Assembly: GCF_004769235.1 (NCBI RefSeq)
Contig: NZ_RQFG01000001.1
Coordinates: 62,001 to 126,000 of the forward strand
Direction of reading: 5' to 3'
Source: Leptospira kanakyensis
GTDB lineage: Bacteria > Spirochaetota > Leptospiria > Leptospirales > Leptospiraceae
DNA: 64,000 nt
Shown: piece by piece, positions 27,164 through 35,814 of the stretch
How the letters are laid out: every line of letters starts with the position of its first letter
Numbering within the stretch: the stretch's first letter is position 1
Made by a program: the position numbers and the translations under genes
Notes under the pieces: model-generated
The model's input: only the letters and a program-made list of their open reading frames with translations
What the model was told of the DNA's origin: nothing
Database searches by the model: none

Positions 27164-29274
27164 TCTTTATTTAAAAATTTAATTAGACTCACTTGGTTTC
27201 CGCGGTCATTGTATTCGATCCGGTCAAAAACAGATTTTGTCATAAGAATTCCTCGCCCATGTTGTATGTGTGCTTCATTCATTTCTTCAATTGATTTTTC
27301 CATATGTTTTTTATGGTCAAAACCACGACCTTCGTCAGTGATTCGATAAGCAACATACTCTCTGGTAAAAGAATATTCGATTTTGACTCGTTTCTGGCTA
27401 TAACGTGGATCTTCTTGCCTTTTTTGTAAAAACTCCAAATAATTTCCTTCGATAAGAGCCTTGGATTTTTCATCAAAACTAATATTCAAATTTCCATGTT
27501 CCACTGCATTGATCACAATTTCACGCACCGAAGACCTAACTTCAGTTTGTTCCACAGTGGATAGATATTTTGCAAGTTGTGAAGTAATCTTTTGTGAGAC
27601 AAGTTCAGCATTTCGTAAGTAATTATTCATCGAAAGTTCGATTTTTTCTGACTCGATGAGTTGGATGATGGTATCTTCATATTGAGAAGACATGGTCACA
27701 AGGACTTCCCTCGTTTCGTCGAAGTCAATGTACTGCAACCGGCAATACATTTCTTTTGGTTCCTTTACATATTTTTGTCCAAACTCTGTTTTGAAATTAA
27801 TGATGGAACCTGTCATTTTTAAATCTGTGAGTTTATCGTTTACATACATCACATTATAATCTGATTTTTGATCCCTACCCATATAGAGTAAGTCTGTGAT
27901 TTTTTTACCACGTAAATCATCCAATCGAAACCCCATATGTTTTGACAGAGCTCTATTGGCATTGATGACTTCAAAATTTTCGTTCATCATCAGAATTACT
28001 TCATCGGAACCTTGAAAAATTTCCCGGAATCGTTTTTCGGATTCTTCGATTTTTAATTTTGCATGAGAAAGTTCCCGAAGGTTGTCCCGAAGGCTTCTAG
28101 TTAGAAAGTTGATCCTATCAGCAAGACCTAACGACAACAAGATGGTCTGCAAAGCAGTTCCAATTTGAATGGTCCAACGAGTGATTTGGTTGTCTGGCAA
28201 AATACCCAAACTCTTTAAAGAATACAAAAGAACGCCTAATAGAAAAAAAGACCAAGAGATCAAAAAATACCGAGATGTCCTGACATTTAATAAATAAGTA
28301 GAAACACCGCTAAATACCATAATGAGAGCCGTCGGAACTGTTAGGAAAATTGCAGTCACCATCGCAATGCGGTAATGCAAGAAAAACAAAATCCCGGAAA
28401 AGAGAAATAGAATTCCCGCCCAAATCCACATCATTTTTGAAATATTGGGTAAGTGTTTTTTTAAATTGAGATAGTTGTCGGTAAAAAAGATTCCCGTAAT
28501 ACAAGAGAAACAGATAAAAAATGGGAGAGAATAGTTTCCCCAAAAGATCCAATTCGGCCAAAGATACTGAAAGGCAAAACCATTGTTGATCAAATGGAAA
28601 AAGAAAATGGAACTAATAAAAAACAAATAAAATAGATAACTTTTTTCATAAGTAAAAATATAAATAAAAAAGTTATAAGCGACCATCACAAATAAAATTC
28701 CATAAAACAAACCGAAGATCATTTGTTCTTTGTTTAGCTGGTCAGAAAACTCACGTTCCGTCCAAATACCAAGTGTTAGTGGAATGGTAGATTCCGATTG
28801 GATTCGTAAATAATACACGGAACTAGAACCGGGTGTCGATTCTAAAGGAAATACAGGATTCCTATAATCCAAATTTCGATTTCCAAAGGGATGTGTATCC
28901 CCTAAAGTGCGAACCAATGTTTTGGGAAGGTTGTTACTAAAAATTTGAATTTCATCTAGGAGAGGGAAATCAAATACCAAATTCCAACGGATGAGTTCCT
29001 CTGTGGGATTTTGGATTTGGATCCGAACCCAAAAAGTTGATTTCGAAAACCCTAAATTGGGTGAGGAGATTTTTTGAAATCGGGAATCATTGGATCCATT
29101 GGTGATACTTGTTTCCGAAAGGGACTGATCTTTGTCCTCTAAAACAAGAACCTCTTGCCAAATGAGTTTTCCAGAAAGCTGGGGTGAAAGTACGATGGCG
29201 GATTCCGAAAACAAAACCCCCGGCAAAAATACAATAAGGCTAACAAAAAAAAATTTTACTTGGTGGAAAAACAA
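27160..29274 (-). CDS. 7TM-DISM sensor with PAS and RsbW-like ATPase domains
   Basis: Membrane signalling protein of 704 residues. A signal sequence (residues 1-22) precedes an extracytoplasmic DISMED2-type beta domain (to about 180). Seven transmembrane helices of the 7TMR-DISM type follow (about 185-390), then a coiled coil, a PAS domain near 410-520, and a C-terminal HATPase_c_2 domain. The ATPase N-box is EIVINAVEHGNLN and the G-box is DEGRGFD. The ATPase resembles the anti-sigma-factor kinase RsbW rather than a histidine kinase, and I see no HisKA domain. It may act in a partner-switching pathway. No partner gene lies beside it. Confidence 0.85.
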   Translation of the reverse strand: MFFHQVKFFFVSLIVFLPGVLFSESAIVLSPQLSGKLIWQEVLVLEDKDQSLSETSITNGSNDSRFQKISSPNLGFSKSTFWVRIQIQNPTEELIRWNLVFDFPLLDEIQIFSNNLPKTLVRTLGDTHPFGNRNLDYRNPVFPLESTPGSSSVYYLRIQSESTIPLTLGIWTEREFSDQLNKEQMIFGLFYGILFVMVAYNFFIYIFTYEKSYLFYLFFISSIFFFHLINNGFAFQYLWPNWIFWGNYSLPFFICFSCITGIFFTDNYLNLKKHLPNISKMMWIWAGILFLFSGILFFLHYRIAMVTAIFLTVPTALIMVFSGVSTYLLNVRTSRYFLISWSFFLLGVLLYSLKSLGILPDNQITRWTIQIGTALQTILLSLGLADRINFLTRSLRDNLRELSHAKLKIEESEKRFREIFQGSDEVILMMNENFEVINANRALSKHMGFRLDDLRGKKITDLLYMGRDQKSDYNVMYVNDKLTDLKMTGSIINFKTEFGQKYVKEPKEMYCRLQYIDFDETREVLVTMSSQYEDTIIQLIESEKIELSMNNYLRNAELVSQKITSQLAKYLSTVEQTEVRSSVREIVINAVEHGNLNISFDEKSKALIEGNYLEFLQKRQEDPRYSQKRVKIEYSFTREYVAYRITDEGRGFDHKKHMEKSIEEMNEAHIQHGRGILMTKSVFDRIEYNDRGNQVSLIKFLNKD

Positions 29275-29378
29275 AGTATAGATCTCCCAATTCGCTTAAA
29301 AAGACAAAGTTACTAGATTGTATTTTTCTAATTTTTCTAGCCTTTTTTGTTTCGATTGTTAAAATAGGGGAAAGTTCT

Positions 29379-30755
29379 ATGAATCGAAAAACCTTCCTAC
29401 AAAAGCTGAGCGCTGTTACCTTCGGGGCAGGGTTAATCCTTCCTAAAAAATCATTCGGACAAACCACAACAGTTACAAGTTCGGAAACCAAACCCAAGTC
29501 TAGTGGTGGGAAAAAGGCCATTGTCCTAGGTGGCGGCCTTTCAGGACTCTACTCTGCCTATCTTTTGAAACAAACTGGGTATGAGGTCACTGTCATTGAA
29601 AGAGGCGAAAAATTGGGTGGGCGGATTGCCACCTATGAAAATTCAGAACTAGGAATCTTACAAGATTTAGGTGGTGAGTGGATTGGTGAAGGACAATCAG
29701 ACATCAAAAGTTTAGTCAAACAACTAGGTTTAGATCTAGTTCCTTCCAATGTTACGGATCGATTTTCACTCCAAAAATCAAATGCGGATTCATTAAAAAT
29801 CTCTTCTTCTTCCCTCGAAACCTTGGACAAAGTCATTGAACTTCATAAATCTTTGGGCAACACACAAAAACAAGGATTAGACAAAATCAATTTTTCATCC
29901 TATGCCCGTTACCAAGGTTTAACAGAGGAAGAAATTCGTTCTATGAACGAATTATACCGAGTGATCCTCGGCGCTGATCTCAACCAAATATCGAGTGAAT
30001 CAGTGTTAGATGACCTCTCTGCATTCCAATCCGCTTTGAAACCAAAATTTCAAGTACGAGGTGGGGCAGAACGAATCATAAAAGAACTATCAAATTCTCT
30101 AAAAAACCAAGAATTCATTTTAGGAGAAACAGTCACAAAGGTTTCCCAACAAAAAAATCAAGTCACTGTAGAACTATCTTCTGGACGTTCCGTAAAAGGA
30201 AGTTTGGTGGTTTGTTCTCTACCTTCTGCTGCCGTTCTTGATATCAAATGGATGCCAGGTTTGCCAAAAGATTTGATTTATTCTGCCCTTAGGATGCAAA
30301 CCGGAAAAATATCTAAAAATTTAAGTTTGGTCAAATCCAAAGATTCCCTGTCAAAATTCTTTTTATCTACAAACACTGCCGCAGAAACCTTATACGTATC
30401 TGAATCTGCCGTTGGAAACAATGTAACAGCAGTTACTTCCATAAGCACGGGAGACAGAGCTTCTTTGTTCGAAAAAGGTAGTGATCGTCAGAAAAAAAAT
30501 CTAATGACATCTTCCTTGGAAGAAGTAGGTGAATTGGAACTAATCCTTGAATCACCTTTTGTTTTCCATAGTTTCCAAAAAACAACCGGCCGACCAGGAT
30601 TTGTATCCTTGTTTCCACCGGGAAGTTTTGGAATCAAAGATATTTGGGCCGAACCATTCGAAAGAGTATTTTTTGCAGGAGAACATTTGGCATTCCATAC
30701 AGGAAGTATGGATTCTGCTGTTGCCTCCGCCATCCAAGCCATCAGCAGAACATAA
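29379..30755 (+). CDS. Flavin amine oxidase family protein, exported
   Basis: FAD-dependent amine oxidase-like protein of 458 residues. The N-terminus looks like a signal (NRKTFLQKLSAVTFGAGLIL, similar to a Tat signal but with a single Arg-Lys pair). It is followed by a Ser/Thr-rich linker and the FAD loop AIVLGGGLSGLYSAYLL near 47-63. GGRIATYE and DLGGEWIG follow. The C-terminal FAD site is VFFAGEHLAFHTGSMDSAV. The substrate (an amine, or another reduced group as in some related oxidases) is unknown. It is divergent from the 7TM-DISM gene and convergent with the acyltransferase gene. Confidence 0.87.
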   Translation: MNRKTFLQKLSAVTFGAGLILPKKSFGQTTTVTSSETKPKSSGGKKAIVLGGGLSGLYSAYLLKQTGYEVTVIERGEKLGGRIATYENSELGILQDLGGEWIGEGQSDIKSLVKQLGLDLVPSNVTDRFSLQKSNADSLKISSSSLETLDKVIELHKSLGNTQKQGLDKINFSSYARYQGLTEEEIRSMNELYRVILGADLNQISSESVLDDLSAFQSALKPKFQVRGGAERIIKELSNSLKNQEFILGETVTKVSQQKNQVTVELSSGRSVKGSLVVCSLPSAAVLDIKWMPGLPKDLIYSALRMQTGKISKNLSLVKSKDSLSKFFLSTNTAAETLYVSESAVGNNVTAVTSISTGDRASLFEKGSDRQKKNLMTSSLEEVGELELILESPFVFHSFQKTTGRPGFVSLFPPGSFGIKDIWAEPFERVFFAGEHLAFHTGSMDSAVASAIQAISRT

Positions 30756-30757
30756 AC

Positions 30758-31873
30758 TTATGTAGTTTTTAATCCGAAAAGAATCCGTAACGGTTTTATC
30801 TTTCGGATTAAAAATTCATACAGAAAAAAACTACCACCTAACACAACCATAATATGGAGTGAAAACTTAACCCATATCCCCCATTCTATATCCCGTATCC
30901 AAAATGCATACATAAGAGAGATGGGATGGTGGACTAAATAAATCGGGAGACTGGCCTCAATCAAATAAGATCCCAGTTTACCTTCCCTGTTTCCCAAAAT
31001 TTGAAATATAAAAACAAGAAAACTAGTCCACAAAAAGGGAGACAAAACCCATAAAAAAATATGGAATCCCCTAACCCAAACATTCACATATTGGAAATAG
31101 ATCCAAAGTGGATCGTCAATTTCCATATCTTTAAATAACAAATACACAACGATTGCCCAAACAAAAATGGCCAATGTTTTGATTTTAGAATTGTTATCCT
31201 TTTGGATTAATATGGTTTTCCAATGATAGGAAAATACACCGATAAGAAAAAAAGAAAACTGGAATATAAATGTAAGTTTAAAGATTCCGTAATAAGATTC
31301 CCCTTTAGAAATCTGTGAATGAGAGAAGAAAACAAAAAGAAAACAAAAAGCCAGGAGAAGTAAATATCTGGGAAGTCCTTTGGGAATTTTGGCCCAGAAC
31401 TTTAGAGTAAAAAAAGACTTTGGTATCAAAGTATAAAGAATGCTAAAACAAAACAAATCGACCAAAAACCAAATATGGGAATGTTGGAAATGATCCTTAG
31501 TAAAAAAATAATCGAGGAATGGAAGAAGTTCCAATGTATTAGTTTTTAACCGTTCGGTGAGGTAATACTGGATCGGTGCGAGAAAGATAAGTCCAAAAAT
31601 TGTAGGAATTAAAACTCTTTTGAATCTTGCTTCCAAATAAAACTTGGTTCCTTTTTTTTCTAAAACCAAAGCGGAAAAAAAACCGGAAATCATATAAAAC
31701 ATGGGCATCCGATAACTATGGATCCAATAACAAAAATAAGAAAGGATATCGCTTCTGTTTGTATCCTGGATGGCATATTTGATTTCCGCCGCATACACAA
31801 TGGCCGCATGAAACACAATTCCCAGCAAGAGAGCAAAAGATCGCAGATTGTCGAGATAGACTAGTCTTCCCAT
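30758..31873 (-). CDS. Acyltransferase family 3 membrane protein
   Basis: Polytopic membrane acyltransferase of 371 residues with about ten helices. The family-3 hallmark is YLDNLRSFALLLGIVFHAAI at residues 6-25, with the conserved His at about 22. Proteins of this type O-acylate surface sugars or glucans. The N-terminus with LDNLR and the wide helix array resemble the MdoC/OpgC branch, but specificity is not established. It converges on the amine oxidase gene with a two-base gap between stops. Confidence 0.88.
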   Translation of the reverse strand: MGRLVYLDNLRSFALLLGIVFHAAIVYAAEIKYAIQDTNRSDILSYFCYWIHSYRMPMFYMISGFFSALVLEKKGTKFYLEARFKRVLIPTIFGLIFLAPIQYYLTERLKTNTLELLPFLDYFFTKDHFQHSHIWFLVDLFCFSILYTLIPKSFFTLKFWAKIPKGLPRYLLLLAFCFLFVFFSHSQISKGESYYGIFKLTFIFQFSFFLIGVFSYHWKTILIQKDNNSKIKTLAIFVWAIVVYLLFKDMEIDDPLWIYFQYVNVWVRGFHIFLWVLSPFLWTSFLVFIFQILGNREGKLGSYLIEASLPIYLVHHPISLMYAFWIRDIEWGIWVKFSLHIMVVLGGSFFLYEFLIRKIKPLRILFGLKTT

Positions 31874-31922
31874 TCCTCCATCTTTTTCTTGACGAAGAGA
31901 AAAAAACAGATTTTTTTAAATC

Positions 31923-32216
31923 ATGACGGAAAGTCCCTCCGATTCATTTTTTTCCGATGTGAGTGATGAAGAAATTGCTCGGGAAAGAAGGAAAGCAAAA
32001 GAACTAAAATCAAGTGCCTGGTGGAAAAACAAACGTTCTTCTGGGGTTTGTCATTATTGTGGAAAAAAATTTAAAGTAGAAGAACTTACCATGGACCACC
32101 TAATTCCATTGATTCGAGGTGGAAAATCGGTAAAAGCAAACTTAGTTCCTGCCTGCAAAGAATGTAATTTCAAAAAAAAACACAGCCTACCATTTGAGAA
32201 GGAGTTCTTTTCCTGA
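31923..32216 (+). CDS. Small HNH-domain protein
   Basis: A 97-residue protein with an HNH nuclease fold. The first zinc pair is CHYCGKKF near residue 44, LTMDHLIPLIRGG carries the Asp-His, and NLVPACKECNFKKK carries the Asn and the second CxxC. The short helical N-terminus (EEIARERRKAKELK) is basic. Such stand-alone HNH proteins occur in many bacteria; their in vivo role is often unclear, from DNA nicking to RNA cleavage. The stop shares one base with the ATG of the next gene, so the two are translated together. Confidence 0.85.
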   Translation: MTESPSDSFFSDVSDEEIARERRKAKELKSSAWWKNKRSSGVCHYCGKKFKVEELTMDHLIPLIRGGKSVKANLVPACKECNFKKKHSLPFEKEFFS

Positions 32217-32581
32217 TGGACATGAAGGATTTAGGATTTCAAGGAGATGACTTTCTTCCGTCAAGAGTCACAGAAGAAATCGATCTTGTAGATGAAAAGG
32301 GAAACAACTACCAATGGGAAGTGTTTTATTCCTTTTCGCAAATGGGAAATGATTATCTTGTATTTCTCCCATCAACAGAGGCTGAATTTCAGTTTGTCAA
32401 TGTAGAAATTGATGATCCTGATTCCGATGTTCCCGGATACATTGTTATGCGAATTGGACAAGATGAATCCGGGGAAGAAATTTTAGAAGAAATTCTAGAT
32501 GAAGATGAGTTAGAAGAAATTCGCGAATATGTAGAAGATGAAATTGGGATTGTTGGACAATTTCTCAACCGGGAGGAATGA
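32216..32581 (+). CDS. DUF1292-like acidic protein
   Basis: A 121-residue acidic cytoplasmic protein. The text VDEKGNNYQWEVFYSFSQMG and DYLVFLPS resembles the DUF1292 (YrzB-like) family, in which a short beta domain is followed by an acidic helix; here the helix is EEILDEDELEEIREYVEDE. The function of that family is not known to me. It is translationally coupled to the HNH gene (TGATG overlap). Its 3' end overlaps the stop region of the convergent MaoC gene by 17 bases. Confidence 0.65.
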   Translation: MDMKDLGFQGDDFLPSRVTEEIDLVDEKGNNYQWEVFYSFSQMGNDYLVFLPSTEAEFQFVNVEIDDPDSDVPGYIVMRIGQDESGEEILEEILDEDELEEIREYVEDEIGIVGQFLNREE

Positions 32582-32987
32582 CAAGAGTTTCCCCTTTACT
32601 CACTACTTCTGATTTTTGATTGGTCCAAACAATTTTCATTTTCACAGCTTTCAATCTTTCAACTTTTTCCACAACCTCCACAAAACAAGTGATTGTATCT
32701 CCAAAATAAACTGGTTTTCGAAACTTAGTTGTAGTTTCTAACGCAACCGTTCCAAGCCCAGGTAGTTTCATCCCAAGTACCGGCGCCAGTAACGAGGCGG
32801 CAAGACCTCCATGAGCAATCCTTGTGCCAAAGTTTGTTGTTTTTGCATACTCTTCATCTACATGAAGAGGATTAAAATCACCACTGATCCCTGCAAATAA
32901 ATACACGTCGGTTTCCGTAATGGTTTTGGTAAAGGATGCAGAATCTCCGATTTGGATTTCTAAAAAACTTTTACCCTTTTGGTACAT
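32565..32987 (-). CDS. MaoC-like enoyl-CoA hydratase
   Basis: Hot-dog-fold hydratase of 140 residues, hydrating enoyl-CoA to (R)-3-hydroxyacyl-CoA or a related step. The hydratase signature is visible as FAGISGDFNPLHVDEEYA, with the catalytic Asp and His, followed by RIAHGGLAASLL. It resembles PhaJ-type enzymes. It is the last gene of a four-gene operon, and its start overlaps the end of the histidine kinase gene by 17 bases. That context suggests a role in fatty-acid breakdown. Confidence 0.9.
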   Translation of the reverse strand: MYQKGKSFLEIQIGDSASFTKTITETDVYLFAGISGDFNPLHVDEEYAKTTNFGTRIAHGGLAASLLAPVLGMKLPGLGTVALETTTKFRKPVYFGDTITCFVEVVEKVERLKAVKMKIVWTNQKSEVVSKGETLVIPPG

Positions 32988-34236
32988 TTGAATTTTCCTT
33001 TAAGATTACTTTTTTAGGTGAAAAGGCAAAGTGGTAGAATACACCTTCATTGGGTTTGGAAGAACATTCTACCTCACGGCCATTCATCTGACTACATAAC
33101 GAAAAAATAACTGATAAACCAATGGATTCTGCTTTTCGATAGTTCAGCTCGGGAGGAAATCCCACTCCATTGTCCCTGTATTTTAATTCATAATTGAAAT
33201 TATCTTTAACTAGAAAATCAATTTTGATCAAAGCATCTGGTTTTCCACCGACAAATGCATGCCGAAAACTATTGGTCAACATCTCGGTGATCATAAGTCC
33301 CATTGGAATTGCATCTACAATGTTAAACTCCAATTTTTGGATTTGAAGTTCTATATTAATATCAGTCCTCATATACATAAGTTTGATGTTCTCAACAAGA
33401 CTTGTGATATAATCTACAGAACTTAGACCAGATAAATTTTTACTACTATATAACTTTTCATGAACCAAGGCAATCGCTTTGATTCTTACAATACTCTGTT
33501 CCAAAATATCGGCCGTTTCAGGTGGAGAGGAATATACCTGAAGTTGCAGGAAGGAAATAACAACTGCTAAGTTATTTTTTACTCTGTGATGGACTTCCGT
33601 GAGTAAGGTTTCGTTTTCTTTCAACGAACGTTCCAATTTGGATTGGTTTTCCATATAACTAGTCATATCAGTAATGACAGCAACTGCCTTATTTGCACTA
33701 CCTTCATTACTTGGTATAAAAAGTCGGTGTTCTAACGCCCAGCTAATGTGACCATCTAACTTTCGAATGCGATACAAAAGCCCTGTATGGTTTTCCCTTA
33801 GTTGGTTCATCCAAATATTGGTCATTCGGTCTCTGTCCAGTTCATGGACTCTTTCGATGAGTAGTTGTGGATGAGTGAGAATATCTTTTGTAGGAATGTC
33901 AAAAAGTCTGGAAACTTGTTCACTAAGAAAATCAATTTTCCAAGTATCTAAATTGAAAACGATCACTGCGTCTTCAATCCGCTCTAAAATGACTTGGAAA
34001 AGTTGATCAGATTCTATTTTTTCAAAGAGTACCCTTTTTTGCCTGCGTAACTCACGAACGAGTAATACAAAAATAATCGCAGCGGAGAGAGTGACAAAAC
34101 CCCAACCTTTCAGACTTTGGAATTCGCGAATGTCTTCGACGGATGCAAAAATAAGCGAAATTGCATAGTCTGAAAAATAAATCCAGAGATAGCCGAATAA
34201 CAAATAAAAAAATGCAATTCGGCCAGCTGCTTTCAT
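32971..34236 (-). CDS. Sensor histidine kinase (HisKA_2) with PAS domain
   Basis: Membrane-bound signal kinase of 421 residues. Two transmembrane helices (about 5-29 and 45-63) leave only a short external loop. A PAS domain follows (about 75-200), then the dimerisation/phosphoacceptor region LLTEVHHRVKNNLAVVISFL (HisKA_2 type, second His likely phosphorylated) near 215. The ATPase domain has N-box EMLTNSFRHAF and G-box RDNGVGFPPE. It sits between the acyl-CoA dehydrogenase (three-base gap) and the MaoC gene (17-base overlap), and no response regulator is adjacent. It may sense a lipid or membrane state; that is inference. Confidence 0.9.
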   Translation of the reverse strand: MKAAGRIAFFYLLFGYLWIYFSDYAISLIFASVEDIREFQSLKGWGFVTLSAAIIFVLLVRELRRQKRVLFEKIESDQLFQVILERIEDAVIVFNLDTWKIDFLSEQVSRLFDIPTKDILTHPQLLIERVHELDRDRMTNIWMNQLRENHTGLLYRIRKLDGHISWALEHRLFIPSNEGSANKAVAVITDMTSYMENQSKLERSLKENETLLTEVHHRVKNNLAVVISFLQLQVYSSPPETADILEQSIVRIKAIALVHEKLYSSKNLSGLSSVDYITSLVENIKLMYMRTDINIELQIQKLEFNIVDAIPMGLMITEMLTNSFRHAFVGGKPDALIKIDFLVKDNFNYELKYRDNGVGFPPELNYRKAESIGLSVIFSLCSQMNGREVECSSKPNEGVFYHFAFSPKKVILKENSNVPKG

Positions 34237-34239
34237 TGG

Positions 34240-35814
34240 CTATAAAAGTTCCTGCAGAGTTTGGAATCGTGAATGTACGGTCTCCTCGATAGACTTACCC
34301 AACTGAGAATAGTAACCCCACAATAAATCTAACTGGGAGGGAACATAGTTTGAAAGTCGACTGAAAGACATAAGATATTTCCCCACAAGATAATACGAAA
34401 GTAACTTTCGATCCATCAATTTTTCATCCAAAGAATAGTATTCTGAAGATTTATGGGTATCGATTTCTGACAAAGAAAGGATCACAAATATGGACAAAAC
34501 GTCTGCAAAAGCAAATTCTACCGACTGGAGTTTTTTCCGATTCGTTTCTGCATCCATAGAAATGATAATATCAAAAAGTATGTTTTGGATCTGATCCGGA
34601 ATTCCCGATTCATTGGTAATTTTTGAAAATTCATTTTGAAACTTTTCTTTTCCAGGATACAAAGAGGAAATGATAGAACGTTGGATTTCGCTTGTTCCCC
34701 CACCAATGGTTCCGAGTTTTACATCTCTGTAAAATCGTTCCACAGAGTATTCTTTCATATACCCATAGCCACCAAAGAGTTGGACAGAATCTTTCGCAAC
34801 ATCCTCTGCAATTTCAGAAGAAATCAGTTTTCCCAAACTACTTTCCAAGGGAGAAGCGATACCACGATCCTTTCTTTCAGCAACCCAATAAATCAGCCTT
34901 CTTGCCGCTTGAATGTATACCCAGTTACGGACAAGGATATCACGCATTCCATAAAAATTAGAAATCGATTTTCCAAATTGAACTCTTTCGTTGGCGTAAC
35001 GAAGTCCTTTACGAAAACAAAATTCCATAGCACCGGCAAGACCTGCCACAAAAACAGTTCTTTCCCATTCCAAAGTTTCTTTACCAATTCGCATAAAACC
35101 TGTATTGATTGGTCCAAGTAAATTTTCTTTAGGGACCACCATATCTTCAAACACAAGTTCAGCGGTCATAGAGGTATGATGGCCTAGTTTTTTTAAAACC
35201 TTACTAACTTTAAATCCAGGAGTATTATTTTCTACAATAAAGGCAGAGATGCCCATTGGCCCTCTTCCTTTTTCGGAAGTCCTTGCCATGACAACAAACA
35301 CTTGTCCTACGGGGCCATTGGTGATGTACATCTTTGTTCCGTTTAACTTCCAACCACCTTCCACTTCTTCTGCCTTTGTCAAAAGTGAAGCAGCATCGGA
35401 ACCAGACGCAGGTTCTGTCAGTGCAAAACCAGCCATCCATTCGCCTGTGGAAAGTTTAGGAAGGTATTTGGATTTTTGTTCCTTAGTTCCTTGGAAAACA
35501 ATTGGCATAGTTCCAATCACTAAATGAGCAACCCAGGAGAGTCCCATCCCACCATCTAAAGATCCAGAAGCAAAGGCATCCGTTGCAATAGAACATTGTA
35601 AACAACTAGCGCCCTCACCACCATATTCCGAAGGGATCGTAAGTCCAGTAAGGCCTGCCTTACTAAACTCTTTCCACAACTCGTCTGACCAAATTTCTTT
35701 TTCATCACGTTCTTCCGCAGTGGGAAACACTTTATCTTCTGAAAATTGAAATACTGTATTGTAAAAACTTCTTTCCTCCTCATTCAGATAGGGATTCAGT
35801 TTCGGGTGTATCAT
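34240..35814 (-). CDS. Acyl-CoA dehydrogenase with C-terminal extension
   Basis: Acyl-CoA dehydrogenase core (about residues 1-385) with an added C-terminal region of about 140 residues, 524 in total. Core motifs are ALTEPASGSDA, LNGTKMYITNGPVGQ and QLFGGYGYMKEYSVERFYRD. Like the other dehydrogenase in this window it has IGGGTSEI in place of the late Glu, and a Glu in TLEWERTVF as possible base. The extension is helical and not recognised; larger ACADs of this shape (e.g. VLCAD-like) use such regions for membrane or subunit contacts. The start overlaps the ligase stop by four bases. Confidence 0.92.
   Translation of the reverse strand: MIHPKLNPYLNEEERSFYNTVFQFSEDKVFPTAEERDEKEIWSDELWKEFSKAGLTGLTIPSEYGGEGASCLQCSIATDAFASGSLDGGMGLSWVAHLVIGTMPIVFQGTKEQKSKYLPKLSTGEWMAGFALTEPASGSDAASLLTKAEEVEGGWKLNGTKMYITNGPVGQVFVVMARTSEKGRGPMGISAFIVENNTPGFKVSKVLKKLGHHTSMTAELVFEDMVVPKENLLGPINTGFMRIGKETLEWERTVFVAGLAGAMEFCFRKGLRYANERVQFGKSISNFYGMRDILVRNWVYIQAARRLIYWVAERKDRGIASPLESSLGKLISSEIAEDVAKDSVQLFGGYGYMKEYSVERFYRDVKLGTIGGGTSEIQRSIISSLYPGKEKFQNEFSKITNESGIPDQIQNILFDIIISMDAETNRKKLQSVEFAFADVLSIFVILSLSEIDTHKSSEYYSLDEKLMDRKLLSYYLVGKYLMSFSRLSNYVPSQLDLLWGYYSQLGKSIEETVHSRFQTLQELL

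Noticed and set aside
30750..30770. Bidirectional terminator between the amine oxidase and acyltransferase genes
   Set aside because: The stem is only five to six A/T pairs, too weak to call.
34636..35121. 161-codon frame opposite the acyl-CoA dehydrogenase gene
   Set aside because: It is the mirror of a conserved gene and has no recognisable protein text.
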